From the NCBI GenBank assembly GCA_026982555.1, contig JALSGT010000123.1:1-48051 (forward strand): 48,051 nt of DNA, given 5' to 3'. How positions within the stretch are numbered: position 1 is the stretch's first letter; each line of letters opens with the position of its first letter. Positions 26,234 to 34,791 of this stretch are shown here, piece by piece. The notes under the pieces were generated by a model, which was given only the letters and a program-made list of their open reading frames with translations, had not been told where the DNA came from and searched no databases. The position numbers were made by a program, and so were the translations under genes. Origin of the DNA: Chromatiales bacterium. GTDB lineage: Bacteria > Pseudomonadota > Gammaproteobacteria > SZUA-152.

Positions 26234-27694
26234 TCAGGATCGATAATTCGGTGCTTCTTTGGTGATTTGCACATCATGCACATGGCTTTCGGCCATACCG
26301 GCATTGGTAACGCGCACAAACTCAGGCATGGAGCGCATGTTGTCGATAGTCGCACAACCGGTGTATCCCATGCTGGAACGAATGCCCCCCAGTAACTGAT
26401 GCACCACGGGTGCCAGTGGCCCCTTGAACGGCACACGTCCCTCAATACCTTCCGGTACCAGCTTATCGGCCTTGCTGCCTTCCTGAAAATACCGATCACT
26501 GGAACCTTCTGCACCGGTCATTGCACCCAGCGAGCCCATCCCCCGATACGATTTGTACGAACGTCCCTGAAACAGTTCCACGTCACCCGGTGCCTCTTCA
26601 GTACCCGCAAACATGCTGCCGATCATAATGGAGTAAGCACCGGCCACCAGCGCTTTGGCCGCATCACCGGAATAACGCACGCCACCATCCGCGATCAATG
26701 GCACACCGGTACCCTTCAGCGCAGTGGCCACATTATCAATCGCCGTAATCTGCGGCACGCCGACACCGGCAACGATGCGTGTTGTACAAATGGAGCCAGG
26801 ACCAATGCCCACCTTCACACCGTCCGCACCTGCGGCCACCAATGCTTTAGCCGCCGCGCCAGTAGCGATATTGCCACCAATGACCTGCACCTGCGGAAAA
26901 TTCTTTTTCACCCAACTGACACGATCTAACACGCCCTGCGAATGGCCGTGTGCTGTATCCACCACAATCACATCCACACCCGCCTTCACCAGTGCCTTCA
27001 CTCGCTCTTCAGTGCCACCCCCCGTTCCCACTGCCGCGCCCACGCGCAAACGCCCCTGATCGTCTTTACAGGCATTGGGATATTCGCTGGCCTTTTGGAT
27101 ATCTTTCACCGTAATCAGACCACACAACTGGAAATCGTCGTTGACCACCAGCACTTTTTCTATGCGGTATTTGTGCAGCAGCGCCAGCACTTCATCAGAA
27201 GCCGCGCCTTCTTTCACTGTCACCAGTTTTTCTTTACCGGTCATAATAGCGGAAACAGGCTCATCAAAACGGGTCTCAAAACGCAAATCACGACTGGTAA
27301 CAATACCCACCAACTCCTTGCCGTCCACCACCGGCACACCGGAAATATTGTGGGCACGGGTCAACGCCAGCACATCACGGATACTGGCATCAGAACTCAC
27401 CGAGATCGGGTCTTTAATCACCCCGCTCTCGTATTTTTTCACCAGCCGTACCTGTTCCGCCTGCTGCTCATCTGTCATATTTTTATGAATGATGCCAATA
27501 CCTCCTTCCTGCGCCATACTGATGGCAAGGCGGGCCTCGGTGACGGTATCCATGGCTGCTGAGATTAATGGAATATTCAGGGTGATGTCCCGCGTCAGGC
27601 GGGTCACCAGACTCACTTCTTTCGGCATTACCGTGGAATGAGCCGGAATCAGTAAAACATCATCAAATGTAAGGGCTTCTTGAGCAATGCGCAT
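26234..27694 (-). CDS. guaB: Inosine-5'-monophosphate dehydrogenase
   Basis: NAD-dependent oxidation of IMP to XMP, the committed step to GMP. The product is 486 aa, near the 488 aa of E. coli. It opens with the barrel part [18 protein letters not shown]. Two CBS domains interrupt the TIM barrel at about 90-205. The catalytic cysteine loop is [11 protein letters not shown], the phosphate-binding part [11 protein letters not shown], and the flap [14 protein letters not shown]. It is first in the guaBA unit, with a good sigma-70 promoter upstream. No PurR-type operator was recognised. Confidence 0.96.
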   Translation of the reverse strand: MRIAQEALTFDDVLLIPAHSTVMPKEVSLVTRLTRDITLNIPLISAAMDTVTEARLAISMAQEGGIGIIHKNMTDEQQAEQVRLVKKYESGVIKDPISVSSDASIRDVLALTRAHNISGVPVVDGKELVGIVTSRDLRFETRFDEPVSAIMTGKEKLVTVKEGAASDEVLALLHKYRIEKVLVVNDDFQLCGLITVKDIQKASEYPNACKDDQGRLRVGAAVGTGGGTEERVKALVKAGVDVIVVDTAHGHSQGVLDRVSWVKKNFPQVQVIGGNIATGAAAKALVAAGADGVKVGIGPGSICTTRIVAGVGVPQITAIDNVATALKGTGVPLIADGGVRYSGDAAKALVAGAYSIMIGSMFAGTEEAPGDVELFQGRSYKSYRGMGSLGAMTGAEGSSDRYFQEGSKADKLVPEGIEGRVPFKGPLAPVVHQLLGGIRSSMGYTGCATIDNMRSMPEFVRVTNAGMAESHVHDVQITKEAPNYRS

Positions 27695-27735
27695 GGCAGG
27701 GTTCCAAATGGATGCAGGACGTGAATGGGTGGCAG

Positions 27736-27764
27736 ATTATATAAGCGGACGGGTAGCGGGTAAA
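27736..27764 (-). promoter_or_regulatory. guaB: Sigma-70 promoter of guaB
   Basis: On the minus strand TTTACC (27764-27759), 17 bp, then TATAAT (27741-27736). The transcription start would be about 27729, giving a leader of about 35 nt before guaB. Confidence 0.65.
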
Positions 27765-27965
27765 CTGCCAAGATGTCAACAACATCCTGTCAATACTGCT
27801 TTCCACCCATCTTGCCTGCTTGATCTTCGCGGGCATAGTGTGATTAAGTAGCCCGTGTGTAAAAGTTGCCTCGAAGCATACGTGAATTAGAGAAAGAAGG
27901 TCGCACGCGGTTCCAGGTCACCCAGGCCGGGATGGAAGATATTAAAAAGCATCGGAGAAGAAATA

Positions 27966-28295
27966 ATGAAAAAGTTAATAATTTTTGGTGCCCTGATTTT
28001 TGCCCTCAGCGGCTGCTCGATTTTTGGTGGTGAAACTGCTGAGGATGTCGTCGCCAAAAACACTGCTGCCGCCAAATCCGCCATTACTGCCGCGACAGAT
28101 GCACTGAAAAAGGCGCGCAGCGTGGACGGTGAATGGCGCGACGCAGGGAAAAAGATCCTCAAAAAAGCCAAGGCCGCTGCCAGCAAGGGTGACTTTAAAA
28201 AAGCCATCGAACTCGCCAACGAAGCCAAATTCCAGGCCGATATGGGTTATACCCAGGCCATGGAACAGAAAAATGCCGGCCCCTGGCTGTTTTAA
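27966..28295 (+). CDS. SoxXA-binding-type lipoprotein
   Basis: Outer- or inner-membrane lipoprotein of 109 aa. The signal peptide ends in the lipobox LSGC with Cys17. The mature part is helical and Ala/Lys-rich, with GEWRDAGKKILKKAKAAA, then GDFKKAIELANEAKFQADMGYTQAMEQKNAGPW. This W-R-D-x-G-K...G-D-x-x-K-A-I-x-L-A...A-x-Q-K-N-A-G-P pattern matches what I remember of SoxXA-binding (SoxK-like) proteins of thiosulfate oxidisers. No other sox gene is nearby, so the role is inferred. GGAG precedes the ATG. A strong terminator follows, so it is monocistronic. Confidence 0.65.
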   Translation: MKKLIIFGALIFALSGCSIFGGETAEDVVAKNTAAAKSAITAATDALKKARSVDGEWRDAGKKILKKAKAAASKGDFKKAIELANEAKFQADMGYTQAMEQKNAGPWLF

Positions 28296-28344
28296 TCTGA
28301 ATACGGTGTAATTCAACCACTGTCCTGTTCAGCAGACAGGTATC

Positions 28345-28379
28345 AAAAGGCAGGTTGCTCCGGCAACCTGCCTTTTTTT
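28345..28379 (+). terminator. Rho-independent terminator after the lipoprotein gene
   Basis: AAAAGGCAGGTTGC (28345-28358), loop TCCG, GCAACCTGCCTTTTTT (28363-28378): a perfect stem with a T-run of seven. It ends one base before a possible upstream xseA start. Confidence 0.95.
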
Positions 28380-28416
28380 AATGAACCTTCGCCACACCCG
28401 GAATACGCCACACCAC

Positions 28417-29778
28417 ATGTCCATCACCGATAATACAGCCGAGCGAAGCGTTTACAGCGTCTCCCATTTGAACCACGCGGCCCGCGATCTGCTCGAAAGC
28501 GAATTCCCGCTGATCTGGGTGGAGGGCGAAATATCCAACCTCGCCCGTCCCGCCTCCGGCCACCTTTATTTCAGCCTTAAAGATGAATCGGCCCAGCTGC
28601 GCTGCGCCATGTTTAAAATGCGCAACCGGCAGGTTAACTTTCGCCCTGAAAATGGTCAGCAAGTGCTGGTCCGCGGCCGGCTCAGTCTGTACCCGGCACG
28701 CGGCGACTACCAACTCATCGCCGAATATATGGAAGAAGCTGGTGATGGTGTACTACGCCGTCAGTTCGAACAACTTAAACAACGGCTGCATGACGAAGGC
28801 CTGTTCACAGCCACCAACAAACAACCTTTACCTGAGCTGCCCTCTCGCCTGGGAGTGATCACCTCCCCTACCGGTGCAGCCATCCGTGACATTATCAGTG
28901 TACTCAAACGCCGCTTTCCCGGCATTCCCGTGTTGATTTACCCTGTACCCGTGCAAGGTGTGGAGGCACCACCCGCCATTGTCACCACCTTGCAAAATGC
29001 CGGAAAACGGAACGAATGTGACGTGTTAATCCTTGCCCGTGGCGGTGGATCACTGGAGGATCTGTGGGCTTTTAACGACGAGGCTGTGGCCCGGGCGATT
29101 CACGCCTGCCCCATTCCTGTGGTCAGCGCCATTGGCCATGAGGTGGATTTCACCATCGCCGATTTTGTTGCCGACCTGCGCGCACCCACACCCTCCGCTG
29201 CCGCAGAACTGGTGAGCCCGGACCGCGATGAATGGCACAGCACATTTGTCAGCTGGCAACAGCGTCTGCTGCGCAGCTGGCAGGGACGCATTGCCCGACA
29301 ACGACAACACCTGGACTGGCTGTACCGTCAACTAAAACACCCTGGCCAGCGGTTGCGCGAACGCGCACAGCGGCTGGACGAGCTGGAGCAACGGCTCAAT
29401 CTCGCGCAACAGGCTCGGCTACACCAACAGCAAGCGCGACTGGATACTTTGCGAGCACGCCTGCGCGGCCATTCTCCGGCCCAGCGTCTGCGGGAAATAC
29501 GCCTGCGACTGGATAAACTGCGGCATGACAATCACAGCGCTGTCACCGCGATACTGCTACAACAGCGCACCCGCCTCAGTAGTCTCAGTCGGGCACTGAA
29601 TGCCGTCAGCCCGCTGGCAACCCTGGGGCGTGGCTACGCTATCGTACAAAGACCGGACGGCAAAATAATCCGCAGGAGTGATGAGGTCCGTGCGGGAGAC
29701 AAAATACACACCCGGCTCGGCAGCGGCCAGCTCGACTGTCGCGTCGAAACCGTGCATCACCCACAAGAGAAAAGCTGA
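28417..29778 (+). CDS. xseA: Exodeoxyribonuclease VII large subunit
   Basis: Catalytic subunit of the single-strand DNA exonuclease ExoVII, about 453 aa. An N-terminal OB-fold domain (IWVEGEISNLARPASGHLYFSLKD) binds DNA. The nuclease core has GVITSPTGAAIRDI, DVLILARGGGSLEDLW, AFNDEAVARAI and VVSAIGHEVDFTIADFVADLRAPTPSAAAE. A long coiled coil (about 275-400) rich in Arg/Gln/Leu follows, then the C-terminal ATLGRGYAIVQ. An upstream in-frame ATG at 28381 directly abuts a terminator, so I prefer ATG 28417; neither has a strong ribosome binding site. The small subunit gene xseB is not in the window. The stop is two bases before the M23 peptidase start. Confidence 0.93.
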   Translation: MSITDNTAERSVYSVSHLNHAARDLLESEFPLIWVEGEISNLARPASGHLYFSLKDESAQLRCAMFKMRNRQVNFRPENGQQVLVRGRLSLYPARGDYQLIAEYMEEAGDGVLRRQFEQLKQRLHDEGLFTATNKQPLPELPSRLGVITSPTGAAIRDIISVLKRRFPGIPVLIYPVPVQGVEAPPAIVTTLQNAGKRNECDVLILARGGGSLEDLWAFNDEAVARAIHACPIPVVSAIGHEVDFTIADFVADLRAPTPSAAAELVSPDRDEWHSTFVSWQQRLLRSWQGRIARQRQHLDWLYRQLKHPGQRLRERAQRLDELEQRLNLAQQARLHQQQARLDTLRARLRGHSPAQRLREIRLRLDKLRHDNHSAVTAILLQQRTRLSSLSRALNAVSPLATLGRGYAIVQRPDGKIIRRSDEVRAGDKIHTRLGSGQLDCRVETVHHPQEKS

Positions 29779-29780
29779 CC

Positions 29781-30662
29781 ATGCACAGCACACACCGCCA
29801 TCTCACGCTATTCTGCCTGCTGTTTATCAGCCTTTTGAGCGCAAATTCGCTGGCAGATGAAACTGACACCGCACCCCTCACCCAGCGCCTGCCACACACG
29901 GCGGCTGTGCCCGGCGGCGTAGTCATACTGGATATAGGCCCGGCCGGCAACCTCGCACCCGAAGTGTATTACCGCAAAAAACGGGTGATGGTAGTGCAGA
30001 ACAACGGCCAATGGCAGGCTGTGGTGGGCATTTCGCTCACCGCCAAACCCGGTAAACACCAAATACGGATAAAAGGGCAAAGCACACCGCGACCTTTTCA
30101 GGTCAACGCCAAACAGTATCCCGAGCAACATCTCACCATTAAAAACAAGCGCAAGGTAAACCCCAACAAAACTGACATGCAGCGTATTCGAAGTGAGCGC
30201 GGACGCATCAATGCCGCACTGAGGCACTGGGAGCCGCAGGCGGAAATAGATACTCATTTCAGCCTGCCGCTCACGGGGCGTTTCAGCAGTCCCTTTGGTC
30301 TGCGACGGTTTTTCAACGAGCAACCCCGCAAACCACACAGTGGTATCGACATTGCCGCCCCGAAAGGCACACCCATTCACGCACCAGCAGCAGGTAAAGT
30401 CATCGAACGCGGAGAATTCTTTTTCAATGGTAAATCCGTGTTTATCGAACATGGCCAGGGACTGGTCACCCTGTATGCTCACATGAGCCGTATTGATGTG
30501 GAACCTGGACAGCGTGTATCCCGTGGTGAAATCATCGGTGCGGTAGGACAGACCGGCCGGGCCACAGGGCCACACCTGCACTGGGGAGTAAGCCTCAACA
30601 ATACGTCGGTAGACCCGGCACTGTTTTTCGATGACCTCAAGTCCTTGCTGACAGCCCCTTGA
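29781..30662 (+). CDS. M23-family (LytM) peptidoglycan endopeptidase
   Basis: Exported protein of 293 aa. A signal peptide (LTLFCLLFISLLSANSLA) is followed by an N-terminal beta-domain and a C-terminal LytM/M23 domain. The zinc and catalytic residues are present: HSGID with His186 and Asp190, YAH with His234, and HLHWG with His265 and His267. An active periplasmic murein endopeptidase is therefore expected. The gene starts two bases after xseA (TGA-CC-ATG), a tight coupling that is found with xseA in several gammaproteobacteria. Confidence 0.9.
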   Translation: MHSTHRHLTLFCLLFISLLSANSLADETDTAPLTQRLPHTAAVPGGVVILDIGPAGNLAPEVYYRKKRVMVVQNNGQWQAVVGISLTAKPGKHQIRIKGQSTPRPFQVNAKQYPEQHLTIKNKRKVNPNKTDMQRIRSERGRINAALRHWEPQAEIDTHFSLPLTGRFSSPFGLRRFFNEQPRKPHSGIDIAAPKGTPIHAPAAGKVIERGEFFFNGKSVFIEHGQGLVTLYAHMSRIDVEPGQRVSRGEIIGAVGQTGRATGPHLHWGVSLNNTSVDPALFFDDLKSLLTAP

Positions 30663-30738
30663 AAATGACCCGCCGAATGGCTACTGTCGCGCGCTGACGG
30701 CTTTGAAACCACCCATTATTTTTTGATCAGCCCATTTT

Positions 30739-31566
30739 ATGAAAAAATTTGCTCAATCTATTGTCAAAAGGCCCGCCTTTGAATATTTCATCATCGGGCT
30801 GATTTTATTCAATGCCGTGCTCCTCGGGTTGGAAACTTCACCCTGGATTATGGAGAGATATGGCGTCTGGCTACTCTATGGCAATCATTTTGTGCTCGCC
30901 GTCTTTATTCTCGAAGCCGCACTGAAAATTATCGCCGTTGCCCCTCGTTTCAGGCTCTATTTTGGCGATGGCTGGAATCTGTTCGATTTCAGCATTGTGG
31001 TGCTATCTTTGATACCCGCCACGGGCGAATACGCAATGATCGCCCGCCTTGCCCGTCTTCTGCGGGTGGCACGTCTGCTCTCCACCATCCCCGAACTGCG
31101 ACTCATTATCAACACCCTGGTGCGCTCCATTCCCAGTATGGGACATGTATTAATGCTGATGAGCATTATCTTCTACATTTACGCCGTGGCTGGTTACCAT
31201 CTGTTCCACGAAAACGACCCCACCCACTGGCGCAATCTGGGCACATCCCTGCTCACCCTGTTCCGCGTGGTGACACTGGAAGACTGGACTGACGTGATGT
31301 ACGCTGCCATGGAGATGCACTACCTGAGCTGGATGTATTTTGTCAGCTTTGTGGTACTGGGCACCTTTGTGGTAATCAATCTGTTCATTGCTGTCGTGCT
31401 CAATAATCTCGAAGAAGCCAAACAGGAACAACTGGCTGAACTCCAGGCTCCTGCCAGTAAAGATGAAATTTTGCGGGAACTGCGTCAGACTCAGGAGGCA
31501 CTGCAACGCCTGCAACAAAAACTGGAAAGAGGATCGGACGGAGCAACAAACAAGCACGATGACTAA
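30739..31566 (+). CDS. Voltage-gated cation channel of the NaChBac type
   Basis: Single-domain six-helix channel of 275 aa that would assemble as a tetramer in the inner membrane. The S4 helix carries Arg at every third position (Arg103, 106, 109, 112 in IARLARLLRVARLL). The pore loop has TLEDWTD at 179-185, in place of the TLESWAS of NaChBac. S6 is VVLGTFVVINLFIAVVLNNL. A cytoplasmic coiled coil follows (about 225-268: LRELRQTQEALQRLQQKLE). The extra Asp residues in the filter could alter Na/Ca selectivity; this is inference. Its stop overlaps the mlaA start by eight bases. Confidence 0.88.
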   Translation: MKKFAQSIVKRPAFEYFIIGLILFNAVLLGLETSPWIMERYGVWLLYGNHFVLAVFILEAALKIIAVAPRFRLYFGDGWNLFDFSIVVLSLIPATGEYAMIARLARLLRVARLLSTIPELRLIINTLVRSIPSMGHVLMLMSIIFYIYAVAGYHLFHENDPTHWRNLGTSLLTLFRVVTLEDWTDVMYAAMEMHYLSWMYFVSFVVLGTFVVINLFIAVVLNNLEEAKQEQLAELQAPASKDEILRELRQTQEALQRLQQKLERGSDGATNKHDD

Positions 31567-32311
31567 CTTATCTTATTTGCAGGCTTTCAGCCTGGCGTTG
31601 CTTATCAGCGCCGCCACAACCGGCTGCGCGAGTCTTGGTGGTGCAAATGATGATGGCATTGATGAGCGTGAAGCGCACGACCCCTTCGAGCCATACAACC
31701 GTGCCGTACACGGTTTCAATCAGCGCTTTGACCAGATGATTGCTACACCCGTCGCCGAAACCTACCAAACGGTAATGCCCGACTGGGCTGATAAAGGTAT
31801 CACCAATTTCTTCGGTAACCTGGGGGATGTGCTGGTACTGTCAAATAACCTGCTACAGCTCAAAGTCCAACAAGCTGCCTCAGATGCTGCCCGCATCCTG
31901 TTCAACACCACAGCCGGGTTATTAGGTTTTATCGACGTCGCCTCACACATGGACCTGCCCAAACACAACGAAGATTTTGGACAAACCCTGGGCCACTGGG
32001 GAATACCCAGCGGCCCTTATTTTGTATTGCCATTTTTGGGCCCCAGCACTATTCGGGACACAGCGGGCATGGCTGTTGATTACACCTATATTAATCCAGT
32101 GACCAATAATGTCAAAAACATTAACTCGCGTAGCGCGTTATTTTTAACCAACTTCGTGGACACCCGCGCCGATCTTCTGGGAGCCAGTCGATTGCTGGAA
32201 ACGGCCGCCATGGACCATTATGTCTACACTCGTGAAGCTTACCTGCAAAGGCGGCAATATTATGTGTACGACGGTGATCCGCCGATGGACGGCTTTGAAG
32301 ACATGGAATAG
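31559..32311 (+). CDS. mlaA: Phospholipid-transport lipoprotein MlaA (VacJ)
   Basis: Outer-membrane component of the Mla system that removes phospholipids from the outer leaflet. The product is about 250 aa. A lipoprotein signal ends at TTGC with Cys23. Family motifs are DPFEPYNRAVHGFNQRFD, NFFGNLGDVLVLSNNLLQ, FGQTLGHWGIPSGPYFVLPFLGPS and IRDTAGM. The Met at 31559 gives a sensible signal peptide; the frame extends upstream into the channel gene without MlaA similarity. The other mla genes (mlaBCDEF) are not in this window. It ends 95 bp from the convergent hemH gene. Confidence 0.93.
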   Translation: MTNLSYLQAFSLALLISAATTGCASLGGANDDGIDEREAHDPFEPYNRAVHGFNQRFDQMIATPVAETYQTVMPDWADKGITNFFGNLGDVLVLSNNLLQLKVQQAASDAARILFNTTAGLLGFIDVASHMDLPKHNEDFGQTLGHWGIPSGPYFVLPFLGPSTIRDTAGMAVDYTYINPVTNNVKNINSRSALFLTNFVDTRADLLGASRLLETAAMDHYVYTREAYLQRRQYYVYDGDPPMDGFEDME

Positions 32312-32406
32312 CAAATTGCCCCACCAGAGGTTTAACCTCCCAAACAAACGTTCCAGCACGCTGGAAGATTGTGTTGCAGTAGCCTGACAAGTGACGTTGT
32401 AGTGGT

Positions 32407-33513
32407 TTACATCTCAGCTCCAGCTGTTTTCGCCCTCATCAAACATTCAGCTTTCCCGCTTTCATGTTGCGCAGCATTCCAGTCCGGTGACGCTTCCGGC
32501 CACCCCGCCAAATGTTTTTGCACCAGTCCTGACAATGCCTTGATGTGATCCGGCCTGTCATTGAGCGCCGGAATGTAATGAAACTGCTCACCACCAGCCT
32601 TGAGATAGGCCTCCCTGTTTTCCACCGTGATCTCTTCCAGCGTCTCCAGACAATCTGCTGAAAACCCGGGACAAACAATATCCACAGATTTCACACCATT
32701 ACTACCCAGCTCACGTAGCGTTTCGATGGTGTAGGGTTGTAACCATTCCTCACGACCAAAAATAGACTGAAAAGTCAGCTGCCAGCGATCTTCCGCCAAT
32801 CCCAAACACTCGGCCACCAAACGTGCTGTTTTTTGGCAATGGCAGTAATAAGGGTCGCCTTCGGTGAAAAAGCGTTTGGGCGTACCGTGAAAAGAAAACA
32901 GTAATTTCTGTGGTTGTTCACGCTGCTCCCAGGATTCGCGAATACTGGCGGCCAGTGCTTCGATATAACCGGTTTCATCATGATACTGGTTAATAAACCG
33001 CAACTCCGGCATCCAGCGCCAATCAGCCATTTCTGCGGCAATAGCATCAAAAGTGGAAGCCGTAGTGCTACAGGAATACTGCGGATACAACGGCAAAACC
33101 AGCACACGACGCGCACCGGCATCCCGTAGTTTTTGCAGCGCCGAAGCGAGCGATGGATTGCCATAACGCATACCCAGCTCCACCACAACCGGACCAGCCA
33201 ATCGCTGCGTCAGTGACTCACGCAAGGCGGCGAGTTGACGCTCCGCGATAACCAGTAACGGTGAACCTTCATCTGTCCACACACTGGCGTACGACTTTGC
33301 CGAGCGGGATGGCCGCAAGCGCAGAATCAGCCCATGCAAAGCCAGCCACCAGACAGGTCGCGGCAAACTGTCAACGATGCGCGGATCCCACAGAAATTCA
33401 GCCAGATAACGTCGTAATGCGGGAGCAGTAGGGGCATCCGGAGTACCAAGATTGGTAATGAGCACACCGGTGGTAATAGGCTGATCGTGACGAAATTGTG
33501 TACTTGCGGACAT
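32407..33513 (-). CDS. hemH: Ferrochelatase
   Basis: Inserts ferrous iron into protoporphyrin IX, the last step of heme synthesis. The product is about 368 aa, a bit longer than the E. coli 320-aa enzyme. It opens with GVLITNLGTPDAPTAPALRRYLAEFLWDPRIV. The active-site His is in LFSFHGTPKRF and the acidic Glu in CPGFSADCLETLEEI. A C-terminal tail of about 30 residues has no clear function. The start is ATG 33513; a GTG 15 bases upstream is an alternative. The gene diverges from the SCO1 operon; the 28-bp palindrome at 33595 lies 80 bp upstream. Confidence 0.95.
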   Translation of the reverse strand: MSASTQFRHDQPITTGVLITNLGTPDAPTAPALRRYLAEFLWDPRIVDSLPRPVWWLALHGLILRLRPSRSAKSYASVWTDEGSPLLVIAERQLAALRESLTQRLAGPVVVELGMRYGNPSLASALQKLRDAGARRVLVLPLYPQYSCSTTASTFDAIAAEMADWRWMPELRFINQYHDETGYIEALAASIRESWEQREQPQKLLFSFHGTPKRFFTEGDPYYCHCQKTARLVAECLGLAEDRWQLTFQSIFGREEWLQPYTIETLRELGSNGVKSVDIVCPGFSADCLETLEEITVENREAYLKAGGEQFHYIPALNDRPDHIKALSGLVQKHLAGWPEASPDWNAAQHESGKAECLMRAKTAGAEM

Positions 33514-33594
33514 AGTTGCTCTATTCACTCATGTATTGTTTGTTGCGACCCGCATGCTGTCGCCTAAAAAAAGACGCACAGTATAAACCGCCTG

Positions 33595-33622
33595 AAGTGA
33601 ATTATCGTGCGATAATTCACTT
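33595..33622. promoter_or_regulatory. 13-bp-arm palindrome between hemH and the SCO1 gene
   Basis: AAGTGAATTATCG-TG-CGATAATTCACTT: two 13-bp arms around two bases, ending two bases before the SCO1 start codon at 33624. It is the only strong dyad in the gap between the divergent hemH and SCO1 genes. It can be an operator or an mRNA hairpin that would cover the SCO1 ribosome-binding region. Confidence 0.6.
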
Positions 33623-33623
33623 C

Positions 33624-34250
33624 ATGTCCCAATTCGTAAAAATAACACTGAGCCTGATCATCACTATTTTGCTGATCGGTGCCGCTGCCAGCCTGGTGCA
33701 ACAAAACGACAACGCAGCACCTGGCACCGAGGCGCGCCTGATGAAACCAAAACCGTTAACCGCCTTTCAACTCACCGCTCACGATCTGAAACCACTGGAT
33801 ATTGAACGCTTGAAAGGCAAATGGACGTTGCTTTTTTTCGGTTACACTCACTGTCCTGATGTTTGCCCCATGACGTTCACCGAGCTGGCACAAATGGCCC
33901 GGCAGCTACCACCAGAGGTACTGGGCGACACGCAATTTGTGCTTGTTTCAGTAGACCCGCAACGGGACAGCCCCGAATCACTGGCTGAATATGTCGGTTA
34001 TTTCAACGAGTCTTTTCTCGGCGCCACCGGCAGCATCGATGCACTAACCACGTTTGCCCGCCAGCTGGACTCCAAATTCAGCCTGGAAACCGATCCTGCG
34101 GGCGAACCCATCGTCAATCATTCCAGTGCCATGTTGCTGATCGACCCGCAAGCCCGCTACTATGCACGCCTCAAAGCGCCGCACTATGCTGAAGAAGTTC
34201 TTGCACAATACTTGGCGTTACGTAACAGCTATTCACCTGACACTCCGTAA
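33624..34250 (+). CDS. SCO1/SenC copper chaperone
   Basis: Membrane-anchored periplasmic thioredoxin-fold protein of 208 aa, used in building the CuA centre of cytochrome oxidase. An N-terminal membrane helix (SLIITILLIGAAASLV) is followed by FFGYTHCPDVCPM with the copper ligands Cys77 and Cys81, and VNHSSAMLLID with the third ligand His166. I start at ATG 33624, which gives a clean membrane anchor; upstream codons in this frame run into the hemH start region. It leads an operon with PCu(A)C (19 bp) and psd (18 bp). No cytochrome oxidase subunit is nearby. Confidence 0.92.
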   Translation: MSQFVKITLSLIITILLIGAAASLVQQNDNAAPGTEARLMKPKPLTAFQLTAHDLKPLDIERLKGKWTLLFFGYTHCPDVCPMTFTELAQMARQLPPEVLGDTQFVLVSVDPQRDSPESLAEYVGYFNESFLGATGSIDALTTFARQLDSKFSLETDPAGEPIVNHSSAMLLIDPQARYYARLKAPHYAEEVLAQYLALRNSYSPDTP

Positions 34251-34269
34251 TGGCTCCTTGAAACAACTC

Positions 34270-34773
34270 ATGATGGCTCTGACAAAAATATTTCCGCTGG
34301 TTTTATTATTATTGATGATGCCCACCATCAACGCGGCTGACAAACTCCATGTGCATGATGCCTGGGCACGGGAAACCCCGCCAGGAACAAGTGTAATGGC
34401 CGCCTACTTAACGTTACAAAACCCTTCAGCCAGCATGTATACTCTCACTGGCCTCTCCTCACCTGATTTCAAACGGATTGAAATGCATCGCACAGAACAA
34501 CATGACGGAATGAGCAAAATGCTGACTGTTCCACAGGTCATATTAAACGGCAAAGGGAGTATCGTCTTTCGGCCAGGTGGCATGCACCTGATGCTGATAA
34601 AACCCAAAAAACGCCTCAAGGCTGGCGACAACATAACCCTCACTCTATTTTTCACCGATGAGCATTCAACAAAAAGCTCACTGGAAATTTCCCTGCCCGT
34701 TAAAAAAGCAACAGCAAATACCCGTCACACCCTGCACAACGAGCAACACGACTCGCATTCACATCAACATTAA
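34270..34773 (+). CDS. PCu(A)C-type periplasmic copper chaperone
   Basis: Exported protein of 167 aa. A signal peptide (ALTKIFPLVLLLLMMPTINA) is followed by the DUF461/PCu(A)C domain. The Cu(I) motif H-x10-M-x21-H-x-M is exact: His73, Met84, His106, Met108. The C-terminal tail is His-rich (HNEQHDSHSHQH), which may bind an extra copper ion. It delivers copper to cytochrome oxidase, probably with the SCO1 protein encoded just upstream. ATG 34270 is followed by a second ATG at 34273. Psd starts 18 bp downstream. Confidence 0.93.
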   Translation: MMALTKIFPLVLLLLMMPTINAADKLHVHDAWARETPPGTSVMAAYLTLQNPSASMYTLTGLSSPDFKRIEMHRTEQHDGMSKMLTVPQVILNGKGSIVFRPGGMHLMLIKPKKRLKAGDNITLTLFFTDEHSTKSSLEISLPVKKATANTRHTLHNEQHDSHSHQH

Positions 34774-34791
34774 AATCATACCGAGAGAACC

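Noticed and set aside
28381..28416. Upstream ATG of xseA
   Set aside because: It lies directly after the T-run of a terminator with no leader or ribosome binding site.
29808..30581. 257-aa minus-strand frame
   Set aside because: It lies fully inside the M23 peptidase gene on the other strand and resembles no family.
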